Counted from the stretch's first letter, positions 1 through 9,716 are shown. The stretch: 64,000 nucleotides of DNA from Pseudomonas sp. (GCA_030656145.1 JAUSOF010000067.1:1-64000); one strand, 5' to 3'. The notes: a model not told the origin generated them from the letters alone. A program made the numbers and translations.

Positions 1-144
1 CCCCCGCTGCGCGAACTACAGAATGGCCAGGGCGGAAAAGCCCAAAACAGGCCGGATATACGAATGCAACCGCGCTGACGACAGGTGCAAAAACAAAGCT
101 TTGCTCACTACTTGTGGGGAGAGTCCATATACCAGTTGTTATGC

Positions 145-846
145 TTACTTGAATTTTGCATTAGCATGATGCGGCAGAATGTAGACGCCTTGAAGTAGAT
201 GATCAATTACATCGAGGGCTAGACTGAGCTGTACGGCGCTGTGAGGAGTTACTTCATGCGCGGCATCGTTGCCGAGAGTGCGAAGTTTATGAAGAATGTC
301 AGCGCCGTCTTTTGTTAGTACACCCTGAGCTACTAGATCATTTATTTTTTTAGCCAAATCTTTTCCTGAGGCTTGTTTGTCTTTGCAAACAGTTTCGACG
401 ATGGCTCGTATGCCAATTCCAGCCAGAACTCGATTATTGCTATTAAGGGCAGACAGCGTCTCTGTATAGATTCTTACTAGTTTTACCGGCAGTAAGTGGT
501 GATCGGTTACAGGTTCTCTTCCTTCCTCGGGGTTAGGGTAAATGTCCACATGCGTGGCATATTCCCACTCACCCCTCTCAGGGTTTGTTTCATACATGTC
601 TTCGGAGTTCATGTGGGACTTGAGAAAGGAAATTGTCTCGCAGCCTTGACACTGTATGGTTTGGTACTTGTCATCCCAGCCGTATATGAATTCATCCTCG
701 GTTTCATCCCGGCCCTTTAGTTCTATATCGGCAAGTATTATGTGTTTTGTTGTCCTTTTGCAGGTTCTGCATGGTGCATCAATCTTCAGATTTATATTTT
801 TATCTTTTTCAATTTCGATGCGGACCATGCGAACTCCATAGTGCAT
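145..846 (-). CDS. DUF4145-type protein of unknown function
   Basis: A 233-residue protein that I assign to the DUF4145 family from two features. The N-terminal half has a CRTC pair (about residue 26) and a CQGC pair (about residue 66), which together would form a zinc ribbon. The C-terminal helical part holds LAGIGIRAIVE and LRTLGNDAAHE, typical of the family. No catalytic site is visible. Family members occur alone or fused to restriction-type proteins, but nothing here shows such a role. The coding strand is clearly richer in A+T than the rest of the window, suggesting later acquisition. An internal start at MVRIEIE (828) is also possible. The first 144 bases of the window show no feature I can support. 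Confidence 0.7.
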   Translation of the reverse strand: MHYGVRMVRIEIEKDKNINLKIDAPCRTCKRTTKHIILADIELKGRDETEDEFIYGWDDKYQTIQCQGCETISFLKSHMNSEDMYETNPERGEWEYATHVDIYPNPEEGREPVTDHHLLPVKLVRIYTETLSALNSNNRVLAGIGIRAIVETVCKDKQASGKDLAKKINDLVAQGVLTKDGADILHKLRTLGNDAAHEVTPHSAVQLSLALDVIDHLLQGVYILPHHANAKFK

Positions 847-1247
847 AACAGTGATTAGACGGAATTCTGCGTATTGAATATATGTAGCGTTCTAGATAAG
901 GCCACACGCATACCCACGACGTTTATCATAAAAACTTTACTGATCAATGATTTACCTGAAAAGTCGGCGAAGCGTGCGTATTCGCGTGATCGCGTGTTTT
1001 CCCGCAGCCGATTCGGCGCGGACAAGTACTTTCTGATCAGCTTGCCGCTGGCGTTATGCCGGGCCGCTGGCATGGCTAGCCTGGGCGAGTTGGGTGTTGT
1101 GCAACGCATACCAAACATCCTTTTGGTTACGGCAGATGCGGAGGCTGGCGCCAAGCCTGCAACGGTGACTCGACCTTAAGCACTCGGTGGCGAAACGGCA
1201 AGTCGCCTTTCGCCTACACACCCCCGGAACTGTCCGCCGCCCTGGCA
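847..1247. other. intergenic stretch with no supported gene
   Basis: About 400 bases between the DUF4145 gene and the end of the chemoreceptor gene. The first 100 bases are A+T-rich like the DUF4145 gene; the rest returns to high G+C. Open frames exist on both strands (for example 855-1154 minus and 874-1179 plus), but they have no recognisable motif or good ribosome binding site. It may be the junction between unrelated segments. Confidence 0.4.
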
Positions 1248-2807
1248 TCAGTGCCCGTGCATATGCTCGATCAGGGCGCGCTGTCGGCTGGCTTGGCTGC
1301 TGACCTGGTCGGCGAGGTTGAGGGTGTCACGTTGCAGTTGCCGGCTGTGGCTGGCCAGGCCTTGCAGGGCGTGGATCTTCTGGTTGATCTCCTCGGCGGC
1401 CTGGCTCTGCTGGTGGCCGGCGGCGGCTATCTGGCTGCTGATGCCGGCGATCTCGCCAATGCGCAGGGTGATGTGCGCAAGGGCCTGAGCGGTGGCGTCG
1501 ACCTGATCGACGCTGGTCCGCGACTGTTGCAGCCCCTGCTGCATGGTTTTGACTACCTGCGCCGTACCCTGGCGCAGGGCTTCGATCATGCCTTGGATTT
1601 CGTCGGTGGAAGCTTGGGTGCGCTGGGCCAAAGAGCGTACCTCGTCGGCCACCACGGCGAAGCCGCGACCGTTGTCGCCGGCCCGCGCCGCCTCAATGGC
1701 GGCATTCAGGGCCAGCAGGTTGGTCTGCTCGGCGATGCTGCGGATCACTTCGAGAATCCCGCCAATCGCCTGGCTGTGCTGGCTCAGTGCGGTGACGGCT
1801 GCAGCCGACTGGTCGAGGGTAGCGGCGAGGGCGGCGATGCTCTGGTGCGCATTGCCCACCTGGCGCTGGCCGTCATCGCTCAAGGCTTGTGCCTGGTGGG
1901 TCTGTTCGGCGGCATTGCGCGTATTGCCCGCGACTTCCTGAATGGTCGCACTGAGTTGTTCGACCGCGGCACTGATACCGTCCAGGGCCTGTTGCTGCTG
2001 TTCGGCCGCCTGATTGCTGGTGCCGAGCAGTTGCCGGGTGTCGTCGGCATGGGCGCTGACCCGGCTGCTGCTGTCGCCGATGCGCGCCACCATCGAGGCC
2101 AGACGCGCTTCCTGCAGACGGTTGCCCAGCTGCAACTGACCGACTTCATCGATCCGTCCGGTGTAGATCAGTTGCTTGATCGGGTGCTCGACGAGGCGCC
2201 GACTGTCCGCCACCAGTGCGGCGAAGGGTTTGCCATGCAGGCTCAACAGCAGCCAGCAGAGGCAGGCGCAAGCGAACAGCAGGGCGCCGCCCAGCTGCGG
2301 GCTGTGGCTCAGGGCGAGCAGGCCGAGCGGGCTGAAGGCCAGTAGCGCCAGCAGGGCCTGGGCGCGGCTGCGGCTCAGCCATTGCCAGCGCAATGCCGCC
2401 GGTTGCTTGCCCTGGCTGCGGGTGCGGTAGATGGCGGTGGCGCGCTGAATCGCCTCGGCCTGGGGCAGGCGGTAGATGGCCTGGTATTCGCTAACCTTGC
2501 CGTCTTCCATGACCGGGCTGATAAAGGCGTCGACCCAGAAGGCCTGGCCATCGGCCCGGCGATTTTTCAGCATGCCCATCCAGGACTGACCGCGGCCGAG
2601 GGTCGCCCAGAGATCCTTGATCGGCCCCATCGGCATGTCCGGGTGGCGCAGGCAGGCGGCGGGGCGGCCGAGCAGGGCGCTTTCGCCGAAGCCGGCCAGA
2701 CGGCACAGGGCCGGGCTGGCAAAGAGGATGTTGGCCTGGCTGTCGGTCACCAGCAGCAGTTGTTGCTGGGCTTGGCCTTGGCTTGGGTCTGGCGCGCGCT
2801 GGGACAT
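1248..2807 (-). CDS. Aer-like PAS chemoreceptor (methyl-accepting chemotaxis protein)
   Basis: A 519-residue energy-taxis type receptor. Residues about 15-115 form a PAS domain with the Aer signatures RHPDMP and [15 protein letters not shown], the kind that binds FAD in Aer. Residues about 145-190 hold two hydrophobic segments with almost no periplasmic loop, followed by a HAMP-like linker. The C-terminal half is the methyl-accepting signalling domain with the conserved hairpin tip [18 protein letters not shown]. Length matches Pseudomonas Aer (about 520). It is the last gene of the minus-strand run that begins beside dmpR. An Aer-like protein of P. putida is known to mediate metabolism-dependent taxis to phenols, so a role in phenol taxis is a reasonable inference. 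The 138-base gap upstream could hold its own promoter. Confidence 0.85.
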   Translation of the reverse strand: MSQRAPDPSQGQAQQQLLLVTDSQANILFASPALCRLAGFGESALLGRPAACLRHPDMPMGPIKDLWATLGRGQSWMGMLKNRRADGQAFWVDAFISPVMEDGKVSEYQAIYRLPQAEAIQRATAIYRTRSQGKQPAALRWQWLSRSRAQALLALLAFSPLGLLALSHSPQLGGALLFACACLCWLLLSLHGKPFAALVADSRRLVEHPIKQLIYTGRIDEVGQLQLGNRLQEARLASMVARIGDSSSRVSAHADDTRQLLGTSNQAAEQQQQALDGISAAVEQLSATIQEVAGNTRNAAEQTHQAQALSDDGQRQVGNAHQSIAALAATLDQSAAAVTALSQHSQAIGGILEVIRSIAEQTNLLALNAAIEAARAGDNGRGFAVVADEVRSLAQRTQASTDEIQGMIEALRQGTAQVVKTMQQGLQQSRTSVDQVDATAQALAHITLRIGEIAGISSQIAAAGHQQSQAAEEINQKIHALQGLASHSRQLQRDTLNLADQVSSQASRQRALIEHMHGH

Positions 2808-2945
2808 GGCATCCGATCCGTAGTGAAGGTGGCGGCGAATGCACGGGCAACAGCTGCCGTGCCGCGCCGGCGCAGCCTGGGTTGAATTCGGGGGTGGTGT
2901 GCAAACCGCCCGGCGTGTTGCCGGGCGGCTGCGGGTGACGGTCTG

Positions 2946-4262
2946 TCAGTTACCGGTGGCGCGCATGTGCTGCACGCTGAACATTTCCGGTTTGCTCATG
3001 GCCGGGTCGACCTGACCCTTGAACTGGCCGGTGGTGCAGTGCATGGCCTGCACGTCGATCATGCTGAAGCTGTCGTCGATCGACACGCCGCTGTCCTTGT
3101 TCTTCGCCAGGTGATGATCGGGGTGGGCCTGGCCGATGGTGAAGGTCTTCCACAGACTGCCCTTGCGGTCATAGGAGATGGTGCGCGGCACGGTGAAGGT
3201 CTGCGCATCCACGTAGTGCACGCGCTTGGACAGCGGATGGCTGCCTTCGACCGGGGCCGACTCGACCTCGTAGACCTTGCGCAGCTGCCAGGTGATGTTG
3301 GGGAAACAGCCACCCTGGCCGGCGAAGGCGACGACCTGGTAGCCGTCGCTGTCCTTGTGGGTTTCGCTGTCCAGGGTCAGGTCGTTGTGGTTGTAGAAGG
3401 GCATCAACAGGAACTTGGTGCCCTTGTAGCTCCAGTTCATGTCGGAGATGCGCCCGTTGTAACCCTCGAAGTCCTCGATCATCAGGTCCGAGCCGAGGAA
3501 GGCGTCGGTCACCTGGCCGGTGGCCAGACGGCGCACGCGGCGCTGGAAGCCGAGGTAGAGCCAGGAGTTGTCGCGCTTGAGGTCGTCCTCGGAGCGGTGA
3601 ATCAGCAGCTGGGTATTGCGCACGTCATAGGGTTCGAGAACCTTGACGTAGATGCCGCGAAACAGCTGCGAGGGGTTCGGCGTGATCGCCGGCAGCGGGG
3701 GCTGGTTGACCCGGCCGGTGAAGTTGAGAAAGTGGAAGTCGAACTTGATGGTGCGCTCGACCTTGGCCGAGTTCATGTCGCGGTACTTCCAATAGAACGG
3801 CGAGATGGCCGCACTGTCGCCCCAGTTGTAGCCGTACTTGTAGTTCCAGGCCAGCTTCTCGCCAGCGCGCGGGTCATTGGCATCCGGCTCCTGGGGGAAG
3901 GGCCGGCCGGCGACCCAGCCTTCGATCTGGCCGGGCTTGGCGCCGAGCTTGACTTGGTCCTGGCCCCGACGGCTGGCCTCGACATAGTTGGGGTGCAGGT
4001 CGAAGGAGGTGGTCTCGCCAACCTGCATCTCCAGCCAACCCTTCTCGATAAAGCCGTAGAAGGCCGGATCGATGATGTCCTTGAACTGGGCGACGTTGGC
4101 CTGGTTGATGGTCAGGCCGGCGCTCAAGCCGGCGGCCTTGGGCGTTTCGCCTTTGTAGGGGTAGAAGGATTTCTCGATCACCGACTCAGCGGCAGCCATG
4201 GCCTGCCCCGCAGTCAGGGCGAGGGTCAGCGCGGTCAGGCGGAAGATAGTGTTCTTGTGCAT
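2946..4262 (-). CDS. DUF1329 periplasmic protein
   Basis: A 438-residue protein with a clear signal peptide (MHKNTIFRLTALTLALTAGQ, cut after AMA). The mature part matches the DUF1329 family as I know it: tryptophan- and tyrosine-rich, with stretches such as WNYKYGYNWGD, FQRRVRRLATGQ and DMNWSYKGTKFL. Family members are thought to have a LolA-like lipid-binding fold and are usually coded next to a DUF1302 barrel, as here (21 bases downstream of it). I infer a periplasmic carrier for a hydrophobic molecule between the inner-membrane RND permease and the outer-membrane barrel. The substrate is unknown. Confidence 0.8.
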   Translation of the reverse strand: MHKNTIFRLTALTLALTAGQAMAAAESVIEKSFYPYKGETPKAAGLSAGLTINQANVAQFKDIIDPAFYGFIEKGWLEMQVGETTSFDLHPNYVEASRRGQDQVKLGAKPGQIEGWVAGRPFPQEPDANDPRAGEKLAWNYKYGYNWGDSAAISPFYWKYRDMNSAKVERTIKFDFHFLNFTGRVNQPPLPAITPNPSQLFRGIYVKVLEPYDVRNTQLLIHRSEDDLKRDNSWLYLGFQRRVRRLATGQVTDAFLGSDLMIEDFEGYNGRISDMNWSYKGTKFLLMPFYNHNDLTLDSETHKDSDGYQVVAFAGQGGCFPNITWQLRKVYEVESAPVEGSHPLSKRVHYVDAQTFTVPRTISYDRKGSLWKTFTIGQAHPDHHLAKNKDSGVSIDDSFSMIDVQAMHCTTGQFKGQVDPAMSKPEMFSVQHMRATGN

Positions 4263-4283
4263 GTTGTCCGTTCCTCGTGGTGA

Positions 4284-6176
4284 TCAGAAGCTGTAGCGCA
4301 GGGTCAGTTGCAGTTCGTCTTCCTTTTGCGCCATGCCGATCGGGCCTGCGCGGAAACGACCCAGGGGTTCATAGCCGGACAAGCCGAGGCTCATGCCTTC
4401 CGGTTGGCCAGCGCTGGTGAAGGGGTCCCATGGGTTGCAGGTGCGGCAATCGTCGTACTCGCGGGCGCCGCGACCGACCTTGATGTTGGCGCCGGCGGTG
4501 ATCTTCAGGTTGTCGCTGAACAGATACTCGATGCTCGGGGCGATGGCGGTGGCCTGGGCCTTGAAGTCATGCGCGGCGAGCAACTGCGGGCTGAGCCGAT
4601 CGTTCATCCACCAGCCCTTGACCAGCAGGGTGCCGATCCAGTTCTGCTCCCAGTCCGGCATGCCGACCTTGCCCAGTGCGCGCTTCTCCTCCTGGTGCTC
4701 GTGGATGTGCTGGCCGAACAGTTGCGCCGAGAACAGGAACGCCCGGCCCGGGTTGAGCGCCGGGATGAAGATGTTCTTGTCCGCACCGATCACGTAGCGG
4801 GTCACGTTGGACTCGGAGAACAGCCGCGACTGCATAGTGTTGGCGAACTCCTCGCCCTCGGTGTGCGCCACTTCGACACGGAACACCGTGTTGATCGCCT
4901 GCGAGTAGTAGTCCATCGAGCCGCCAATCAGGTTGACCCGCGGGAAGTGGATGTCGAAGGCGATCAGGCTTGGCCATACCGCGGTCTCACCGGTGAAGGC
5001 ATTGGTCGCCGGGATGCCGCCGCGCAGCGAAGGCAGTTGCGAGCGATAGGTGAGGGCGTTGAGGCTGAAGCCGAAGTCGCCGTAGACGCCTTCCAGCTTG
5101 ATCCCGAACTGGCTGTTGGACAGGCTCCAGGACGGCATGTGCGCCTGGCGGATACCGATCTGGCCGGGGCCGAAGTCGGTGGCGATGTTGCCGTTGGCGA
5201 AGTTGGCCACGGTGCCGCCGTTTTCCCACAGGTTGTTCATGCCGCGAAAGAAGCAGGCCGCGTCGAGAATCGAGTTGGGCCCGCCGCACTGGCCGAGGTT
5301 GTGCGGGCGGAACTTGTCGACGTTCCACACGAACGACAGGTTGAGGTCGTCGAACACCTCACCAGCACCCATCCGCCAGTCGGCCTTGGCGATCCACATC
5401 GGGATGCGGATGTCTTCCAGCTCGTCATAGATGTTGTTGCGCGAATAGTCGACCGGGTTGATCACGTCGAGCACGCGGAACAGGTCGGTGCGGCCCCAGA
5501 TCACCTGCTGCTTGCCCAGGCGCCAGCTGAGGATGTCGCCGTTAGGCAGTTCGTTGTCGAAGTCGACATACAGCTCGCGGATGAAGTCCAGGCGCTCGTT
5601 GAATTCGGGGAAGCGCAGGTCGTCGCTGCTGGCATCCAGGTAATTGTCGATGCAGCCGCGGCTGTCCTTGTCGCAGGGCCGCACCGGCACGCCGAAGGCC
5701 ACACCGCCGCGGGTTTTGTGCAGGTTTTCGCCGAGTACGATCATGCCCTCGTTGGGGTTGCGCGCCTGGTTGAAGCCGAGCAGGGTGCCGGGCACGGTCA
5801 AGCCGCCGCCGTGCGGCACGCTGTTGCCGGCAACGCTGTTCTCCAGCTCGATGGCGCCCCCCGCGCCGCTACCGTACTCACTGCTATTGAGGTCGTAGAC
5901 GCCGTCGTAGGTGCCACGAAAGGTCGCGTGGAACGCAGTATTCTTGAAGTTCAGCTGACCGAGGTCACCGAACTTGCGGTCGGCGTTGACCTGCAGCGTG
6001 TTGCGGAATTTCGACAGGCCCACGCTATCGCGGGCGAAGGTGGCGTTCTCGACGAAGCCAGTGACCTGCATCTCCTCATTAGCCATGACCGCAGCCAGCG
6101 GGGTCAGGCTGCAACCTGCCCCCGCCAGCGTAGCCAGGGTCCAGTGTTTCAGGCTTTTTCTTATTCTTGTCTGCAT
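4284..6176 (-). CDS. DUF1302 outer-membrane beta-barrel protein
   Basis: A 630-residue protein starting MQTRIRKSLKHWTL with a signal peptide ending near VMANEE. The mature chain alternates short polar and aromatic strands and ends in LQLTLRYSF. The terminal phenylalanine after an alternating strand is the usual outer-membrane barrel signature. The motif WRLGKQQVIWGRTDLFRVLDV is characteristic of DUF1302. The frame stays open much further upstream, but that part lies inside the RND gene, so the start at 6176 with its signal peptide is preferred. The gap to the RND gene is 38 bases, so co-transcription is likely. Probable role: outer-membrane passage of the molecule handled by the RND and DUF1329 proteins. 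Confidence 0.82.
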   Translation of the reverse strand: MQTRIRKSLKHWTLATLAGAGCSLTPLAAVMANEEMQVTGFVENATFARDSVGLSKFRNTLQVNADRKFGDLGQLNFKNTAFHATFRGTYDGVYDLNSSEYGSGAGGAIELENSVAGNSVPHGGGLTVPGTLLGFNQARNPNEGMIVLGENLHKTRGGVAFGVPVRPCDKDSRGCIDNYLDASSDDLRFPEFNERLDFIRELYVDFDNELPNGDILSWRLGKQQVIWGRTDLFRVLDVINPVDYSRNNIYDELEDIRIPMWIAKADWRMGAGEVFDDLNLSFVWNVDKFRPHNLGQCGGPNSILDAACFFRGMNNLWENGGTVANFANGNIATDFGPGQIGIRQAHMPSWSLSNSQFGIKLEGVYGDFGFSLNALTYRSQLPSLRGGIPATNAFTGETAVWPSLIAFDIHFPRVNLIGGSMDYYSQAINTVFRVEVAHTEGEEFANTMQSRLFSESNVTRYVIGADKNIFIPALNPGRAFLFSAQLFGQHIHEHQEEKRALGKVGMPDWEQNWIGTLLVKGWWMNDRLSPQLLAAHDFKAQATAIAPSIEYLFSDNLKITAGANIKVGRGAREYDDCRTCNPWDPFTSAGQPEGMSLGLSGYEPLGRFRAGPIGMAQKEDELQLTLRYSF

Positions 6177-6214
6177 GGCAGAACCTCTTGCGTGGGTTGT
6201 TGGTGCGCGCCGGC

Positions 6215-8689
6215 TCAGGCCGGTTGGCGCGCCTCGGACAGCAGCCCGCCGCCCGACTGCGCTGAAGTCGGCAACGGATCGGCGGGAATTGGCGTAACCG
6301 GCTCGGCGCCGTGGTCGGCATGGATCACGCCGTCGGCATCGACGTAGGCATCGGTGATAAAACGCGGCTTGAACACCAGCACCCAGGCCGGGGCCAGCAA
6401 CATGGCGGCGATGCCGTTGATCACGATCATCACGCACAGCAGCTTGGCGGCGTCGGCCTGGAAACGCAGGTCGGAGAGCAGCACCCACATGACGATGCCG
6501 GCCATCAGGGTCAGGGCGGTAAAGCTGATCGCCATGCCGGTGGTGGCGATGGCGCGGTGCACCGCGGCGGACAGGTTGCCGCTCTTGACCATCTCCTCGC
6601 GGATGCGATCCATCATATAAATGGAGTAGTCGATGCCGACGCCGATACCCACGGCGATCACCGGCACCGTGTTGATGTCGATACTCATGCCGGCCAGGCC
6701 CATGTAGGCATAGGTCAACACGGTGGCGAAGAGCATCGCCATCAGCATCATCAGGCCGGCATGCCAGCTGGTGTAGAAGACCATGACGAAGACGAAGATA
6801 AACAGGAACACCAACGGCAGTACCAGCAGGTTGGTCTCGAACGCCGACTCGTTCATCGCCGCAGCGACGCCGAGGGTGCCGCCAGCCAGGCGGATGCTCA
6901 GGCCCGGTACCGACTCGCCGTGTTCGGCGATCCACTGCTTGGCCATGTGCATGGCGCGGCGGATGGTCTCGCCCTGGCGATCCTTGTAATAGAACACCAG
7001 GTTAGCGATGCGGTCGTCGGTGTCGTTGAACTCGTCCAGCGCTCCGGGGATCGGGCTGGAGGCCATGTAGGTGAACATCAGCCCGCCGACGTAATCGGCG
7101 TCATGGGGGATCTGGAACCAGCGCGGGTCGTCGTTGTGCATCAGCCGATTGACCTGTTTGACCAGGTCCGGCAGACCTTTGCTGCCGCCCACCGTCGGAT
7201 CACCCAGCATGTGCGCCTGCAGTGACTGCAGCGCCTTGAGCACTTCGGGCCGCTTGATGCCGCCGTTCTCGGCGTGCTCGGCAATGATGTACAGCTCCTC
7301 GGAACCGGGGAAGCGGTCGTTGATCTCCTTGGACGACAGGTTGTAGTCGTGCTCGGGATAAAGGATCGGCGAGCCGGGTTCGGAGTCGCCAATGCGCACC
7401 TGCGAGGCGGCCCACAGCCCGGCGACCATCGCCAGGGCGGCCAGCCCCAAGAGCTTGCCAGCGGCACCGGGGCGCGAGACGGTGGCGGCGCAGGTGGCGC
7501 CGATATGGCGCAGCACGGTTTCCTTGATTTCGGGGTTCTTCGGCTGCGGCAGGATCGACAGCAGCAGCGGCACGCCGATCAGCACCGAGAAGATCACCGT
7601 AGTCGCCCACAGCGAGGCATAGACGCCCAGCTTGGTGTTTAGCGCGATCGAACCGATGGCGATCAGCGCCAGGCCGATGGCGTCCGAGGCGATGCCCAGG
7701 GTGCCGGGGCGGAACAGGCTGTCGAAGGTGGCGCGCGCAGCCAGTTGACCGTTGCCGCGTTCGCGCACCTCGGCGTAGTAGCGCTCCACCAACTGCACGC
7801 CGTGGCTCATGGCCCGCGCGGCAATCAGGAAGGGAATCACCAGGCCCAGCGGATCGAGGTTGTAGCCCAGCAAGCTGATGATACCTAGGCCCCAGATAGT
7901 CGAAATCAGCACCCCGCCGAGCGGGATCAGCACGCCGTAGGCCTTGCGGAAATGGAACACCAGCAGGGCGAGCATGGCCAATACGGTGAACACGAAGATC
8001 TGCAGGATCTGCTCCATGTAGGTGTATGCCCAGCCGACCAGCACCGGCTGACCGGTGGCATACAGACGCACGCCGTCGCGCACTTCCGCCTGGCGCAAAG
8101 CCTGCAGCTGGGCGAAGGTCTGCTCGTAGTCGAGCTGGCCCTCGATCAGCTGCGCCTTGACCAACGCCACTTTGAGATCCGGCGACACCAGCGGCCCATA
8201 GACCCGAGGGTTGGCCACCACGTCGGCCCTCATCGCGATCAGTTGTTGCGCGTCGAGCTGGCCGAACTCGGGCTGGTAGTAGGGCTCGGAGTTGATGCTG
8301 CCAACCTCGGTCAGCCAGATCTTGCGCGAGTTGCGGTGGGTCAGGCTGCTGACCAGGTTGTGGTTGACCCCCGGTAGGTTGTCGACCGCCTGGGTGACCC
8401 GGTCGAGGGTGGCCAGGTTGGCGTTACTGAACAGGTCGCCGTCCTCGAACTCCACGCCGATCACCAGCACATTGGCGCCGCCGAAGGTGTCTTTGATGCT
8501 GTTGTGCAACTGGATATACGGGTGCTGCTGCGGCAGCAGGTCGGCGAAGTCGGTATAGACCTTTAGCGCCGGGATCTGCAGGGCAAAGAACAGGGTCAGC
8601 GCAGCAATCAGCGCCAGCACCCGGCGCGGGTTACGGAACAGCCAGATCTTGGCCAGGTAGAAAAAATGGGTAAACCGATGCATGGACAT
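6215..8689 (-). CDS. RND/MMPL-family inner-membrane permease
   Basis: An 824-residue protein with the RND pseudo-duplication. One membrane helix near residue 28 is followed by a large periplasmic domain (about 45-225), five membrane helices (about 230-385), helix 7 (about 415), a second periplasmic domain and five final helices (about 625-790). It is shorter than AcrB-type pumps (about 1040) and resembles the MmpL / hopanoid-transporter branch, which acts on lipids and other hydrophobic molecules. No membrane-fusion protein or TolC-type gene is nearby; the partners appear to be DUF1302, DUF1329 and the YCF48 lipoprotein. The ATG at 8689 was chosen over an in-frame TTG at 8695. It lies 10 bases after the YCF48 stop, so translation is probably coupled. 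Confidence 0.85.
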   Translation of the reverse strand: MSMHRFTHFFYLAKIWLFRNPRRVLALIAALTLFFALQIPALKVYTDFADLLPQQHPYIQLHNSIKDTFGGANVLVIGVEFEDGDLFSNANLATLDRVTQAVDNLPGVNHNLVSSLTHRNSRKIWLTEVGSINSEPYYQPEFGQLDAQQLIAMRADVVANPRVYGPLVSPDLKVALVKAQLIEGQLDYEQTFAQLQALRQAEVRDGVRLYATGQPVLVGWAYTYMEQILQIFVFTVLAMLALLVFHFRKAYGVLIPLGGVLISTIWGLGIISLLGYNLDPLGLVIPFLIAARAMSHGVQLVERYYAEVRERGNGQLAARATFDSLFRPGTLGIASDAIGLALIAIGSIALNTKLGVYASLWATTVIFSVLIGVPLLLSILPQPKNPEIKETVLRHIGATCAATVSRPGAAGKLLGLAALAMVAGLWAASQVRIGDSEPGSPILYPEHDYNLSSKEINDRFPGSEELYIIAEHAENGGIKRPEVLKALQSLQAHMLGDPTVGGSKGLPDLVKQVNRLMHNDDPRWFQIPHDADYVGGLMFTYMASSPIPGALDEFNDTDDRIANLVFYYKDRQGETIRRAMHMAKQWIAEHGESVPGLSIRLAGGTLGVAAAMNESAFETNLLVLPLVFLFIFVFVMVFYTSWHAGLMMLMAMLFATVLTYAYMGLAGMSIDINTVPVIAVGIGVGIDYSIYMMDRIREEMVKSGNLSAAVHRAIATTGMAISFTALTLMAGIVMWVLLSDLRFQADAAKLLCVMIVINGIAAMLLAPAWVLVFKPRFITDAYVDADGVIHADHGAEPVTPIPADPLPTSAQSGGGLLSEARQPA

Positions 8690-8699
8690 GGTCAAAGCC

Positions 8700-9716
8700 T
8701 CACTGAGCCTGGGCGGCCAGGGCCGGACGAGTATCGAGGTTGAACAACAGGCCGCGGCCGCCGGCCACGGTCAGGCGATGGTCAGCGCTGCTGTTGGCGG
8801 CGCGCAGGTAAGCCGGGGCATTTGGCGTGGGCAATGCCTGCCAGCGCTCGCCGCTCAGACGCAGCACGCTGCTGTGATCGCCGATGGCGAACAGGCCGTC
8901 GCGGTTGGCGCTGAAGTTGAAGATCGGTGCGGCGGACGGGGTGTCCTGGCGCTGCCAGTTCTGCCCGCCATCGAGGGTGTGGTAGATAAAGCCATTGAGG
9001 CCGCCGACCCAGCCTTCATCCAGGCTGACGAAGTGGCTGGCGTGCGGGTAGAACTCTTCCGGCAAACGACCGCTGGCCTGCCAGCTCTGGCCGCCATCGG
9101 TGCTGCTGAAGACCAGGCCGAATTCGCCGGTAACCACCGCCTGCTGTGCGTCGAGAAACTGCAGGGTGGTGAGCATGGCGTCTTCGTCCAGGCTGGTTTC
9201 ATCCCAGTTGGCGCCCTGGTCCTGACTATTGAGCAGGGTGGTGAAGCTGCCGGCCGCCCACCAGGCACCGTCGGGTGCACAGGTTGCGGTGAGCATCTGC
9301 TCCTGGGTCGGCAGCGTATGGGCATTCCAGCTCAGGCCCTGGTCGGCGCTGTGCCACAGCTGATTGGCAAAGCCGAGGGCGATGAAACTGCCGTCCGGGC
9401 AGGCATCCACATCGATCAGGCCGGGTTGCCCCGGCAGTTGCTGGCGCTGCCAGTTGAGGCCCTGATCCTGGCTGACCAGGATCACCCCGTCGTTGCCGAC
9501 CAGCACGCTGACTGCCGCGTTGCTAGCCAATGCCTGGTAATGGTCGGTGCGCAGGCTGGCGTGGCGGGTTGCCTCGCCGACCGCCGCCAGGTTCAGTTCG
9601 GCCTCGCAACCGGCCAGCAGCACGGGCAGCAGAATCAGGGCGAGCGCGGGGCGAGATAGACGTGGAGTGGCAATAGCGCAGGTCAGGCCGTTACGCGGCT
9701 TGGAAGTGAAGCTCAT
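8700..9716 (-). CDS. YCF48-type beta-propeller lipoprotein
   Basis: A 338-residue protein with an N-terminal lipoprotein signal: a hydrophobic stretch ending LLPVLLAGC, with the lipidated cysteine near residue 37. The mature part has at least five BNR/Asp-box repeats of the form S/T-x-D-x-G-x-x-W (SQDQGLNW, SADQGLSW, SQDQGANW, STDGGQSW, TLDGGQNW). This is the pattern of YCF48/HCF136-like propellers. It heads the minus-strand operon ahead of the RND permease. Family knowledge gives no enzyme activity; a scaffold or assembly role in the envelope for the transporter is my inference. The preceding sigma-54 promoter and activator-like site make phenol-dependent expression likely. Confidence 0.78.
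   Translation of the reverse strand: MSFTSKPRNGLTCAIATPRLSRPALALILLPVLLAGCEAELNLAAVGEATRHASLRTDHYQALASNAAVSVLVGNDGVILVSQDQGLNWQRQQLPGQPGLIDVDACPDGSFIALGFANQLWHSADQGLSWNAHTLPTQEQMLTATCAPDGAWWAAGSFTTLLNSQDQGANWDETSLDEDAMLTTLQFLDAQQAVVTGEFGLVFSSTDGGQSWQASGRLPEEFYPHASHFVSLDEGWVGGLNGFIYHTLDGGQNWQRQDTPSAAPIFNFSANRDGLFAIGDHSSVLRLSGERWQALPTPNAPAYLRAANSSADHRLTVAGGRGLLFNLDTRPALAAQAQ

Noticed and set aside
855..1179. Overlapping frames of about 100 residues on both strands
   Set aside because: No motifs, no codon pattern like the neighbours and no start signal; listed as intergenic.
1251..2345. Long plus-strand frame opposite the chemoreceptor gene
   Set aside because: It is the antisense shadow of a G+C-rich coding gene; it is Gly/Ala/Leu-rich without motifs, while the minus strand encodes a complete receptor. 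The same applies to long frames at 2967-4283, 4308-6347 and 12531-13124.
2835..2875. Possible sigma-54 promoter in front of the chemoreceptor (GCAA...GTGCC on plus)
   Set aside because: The boxes are eight bases apart instead of five, so the strict -12/-24 spacing is not met.
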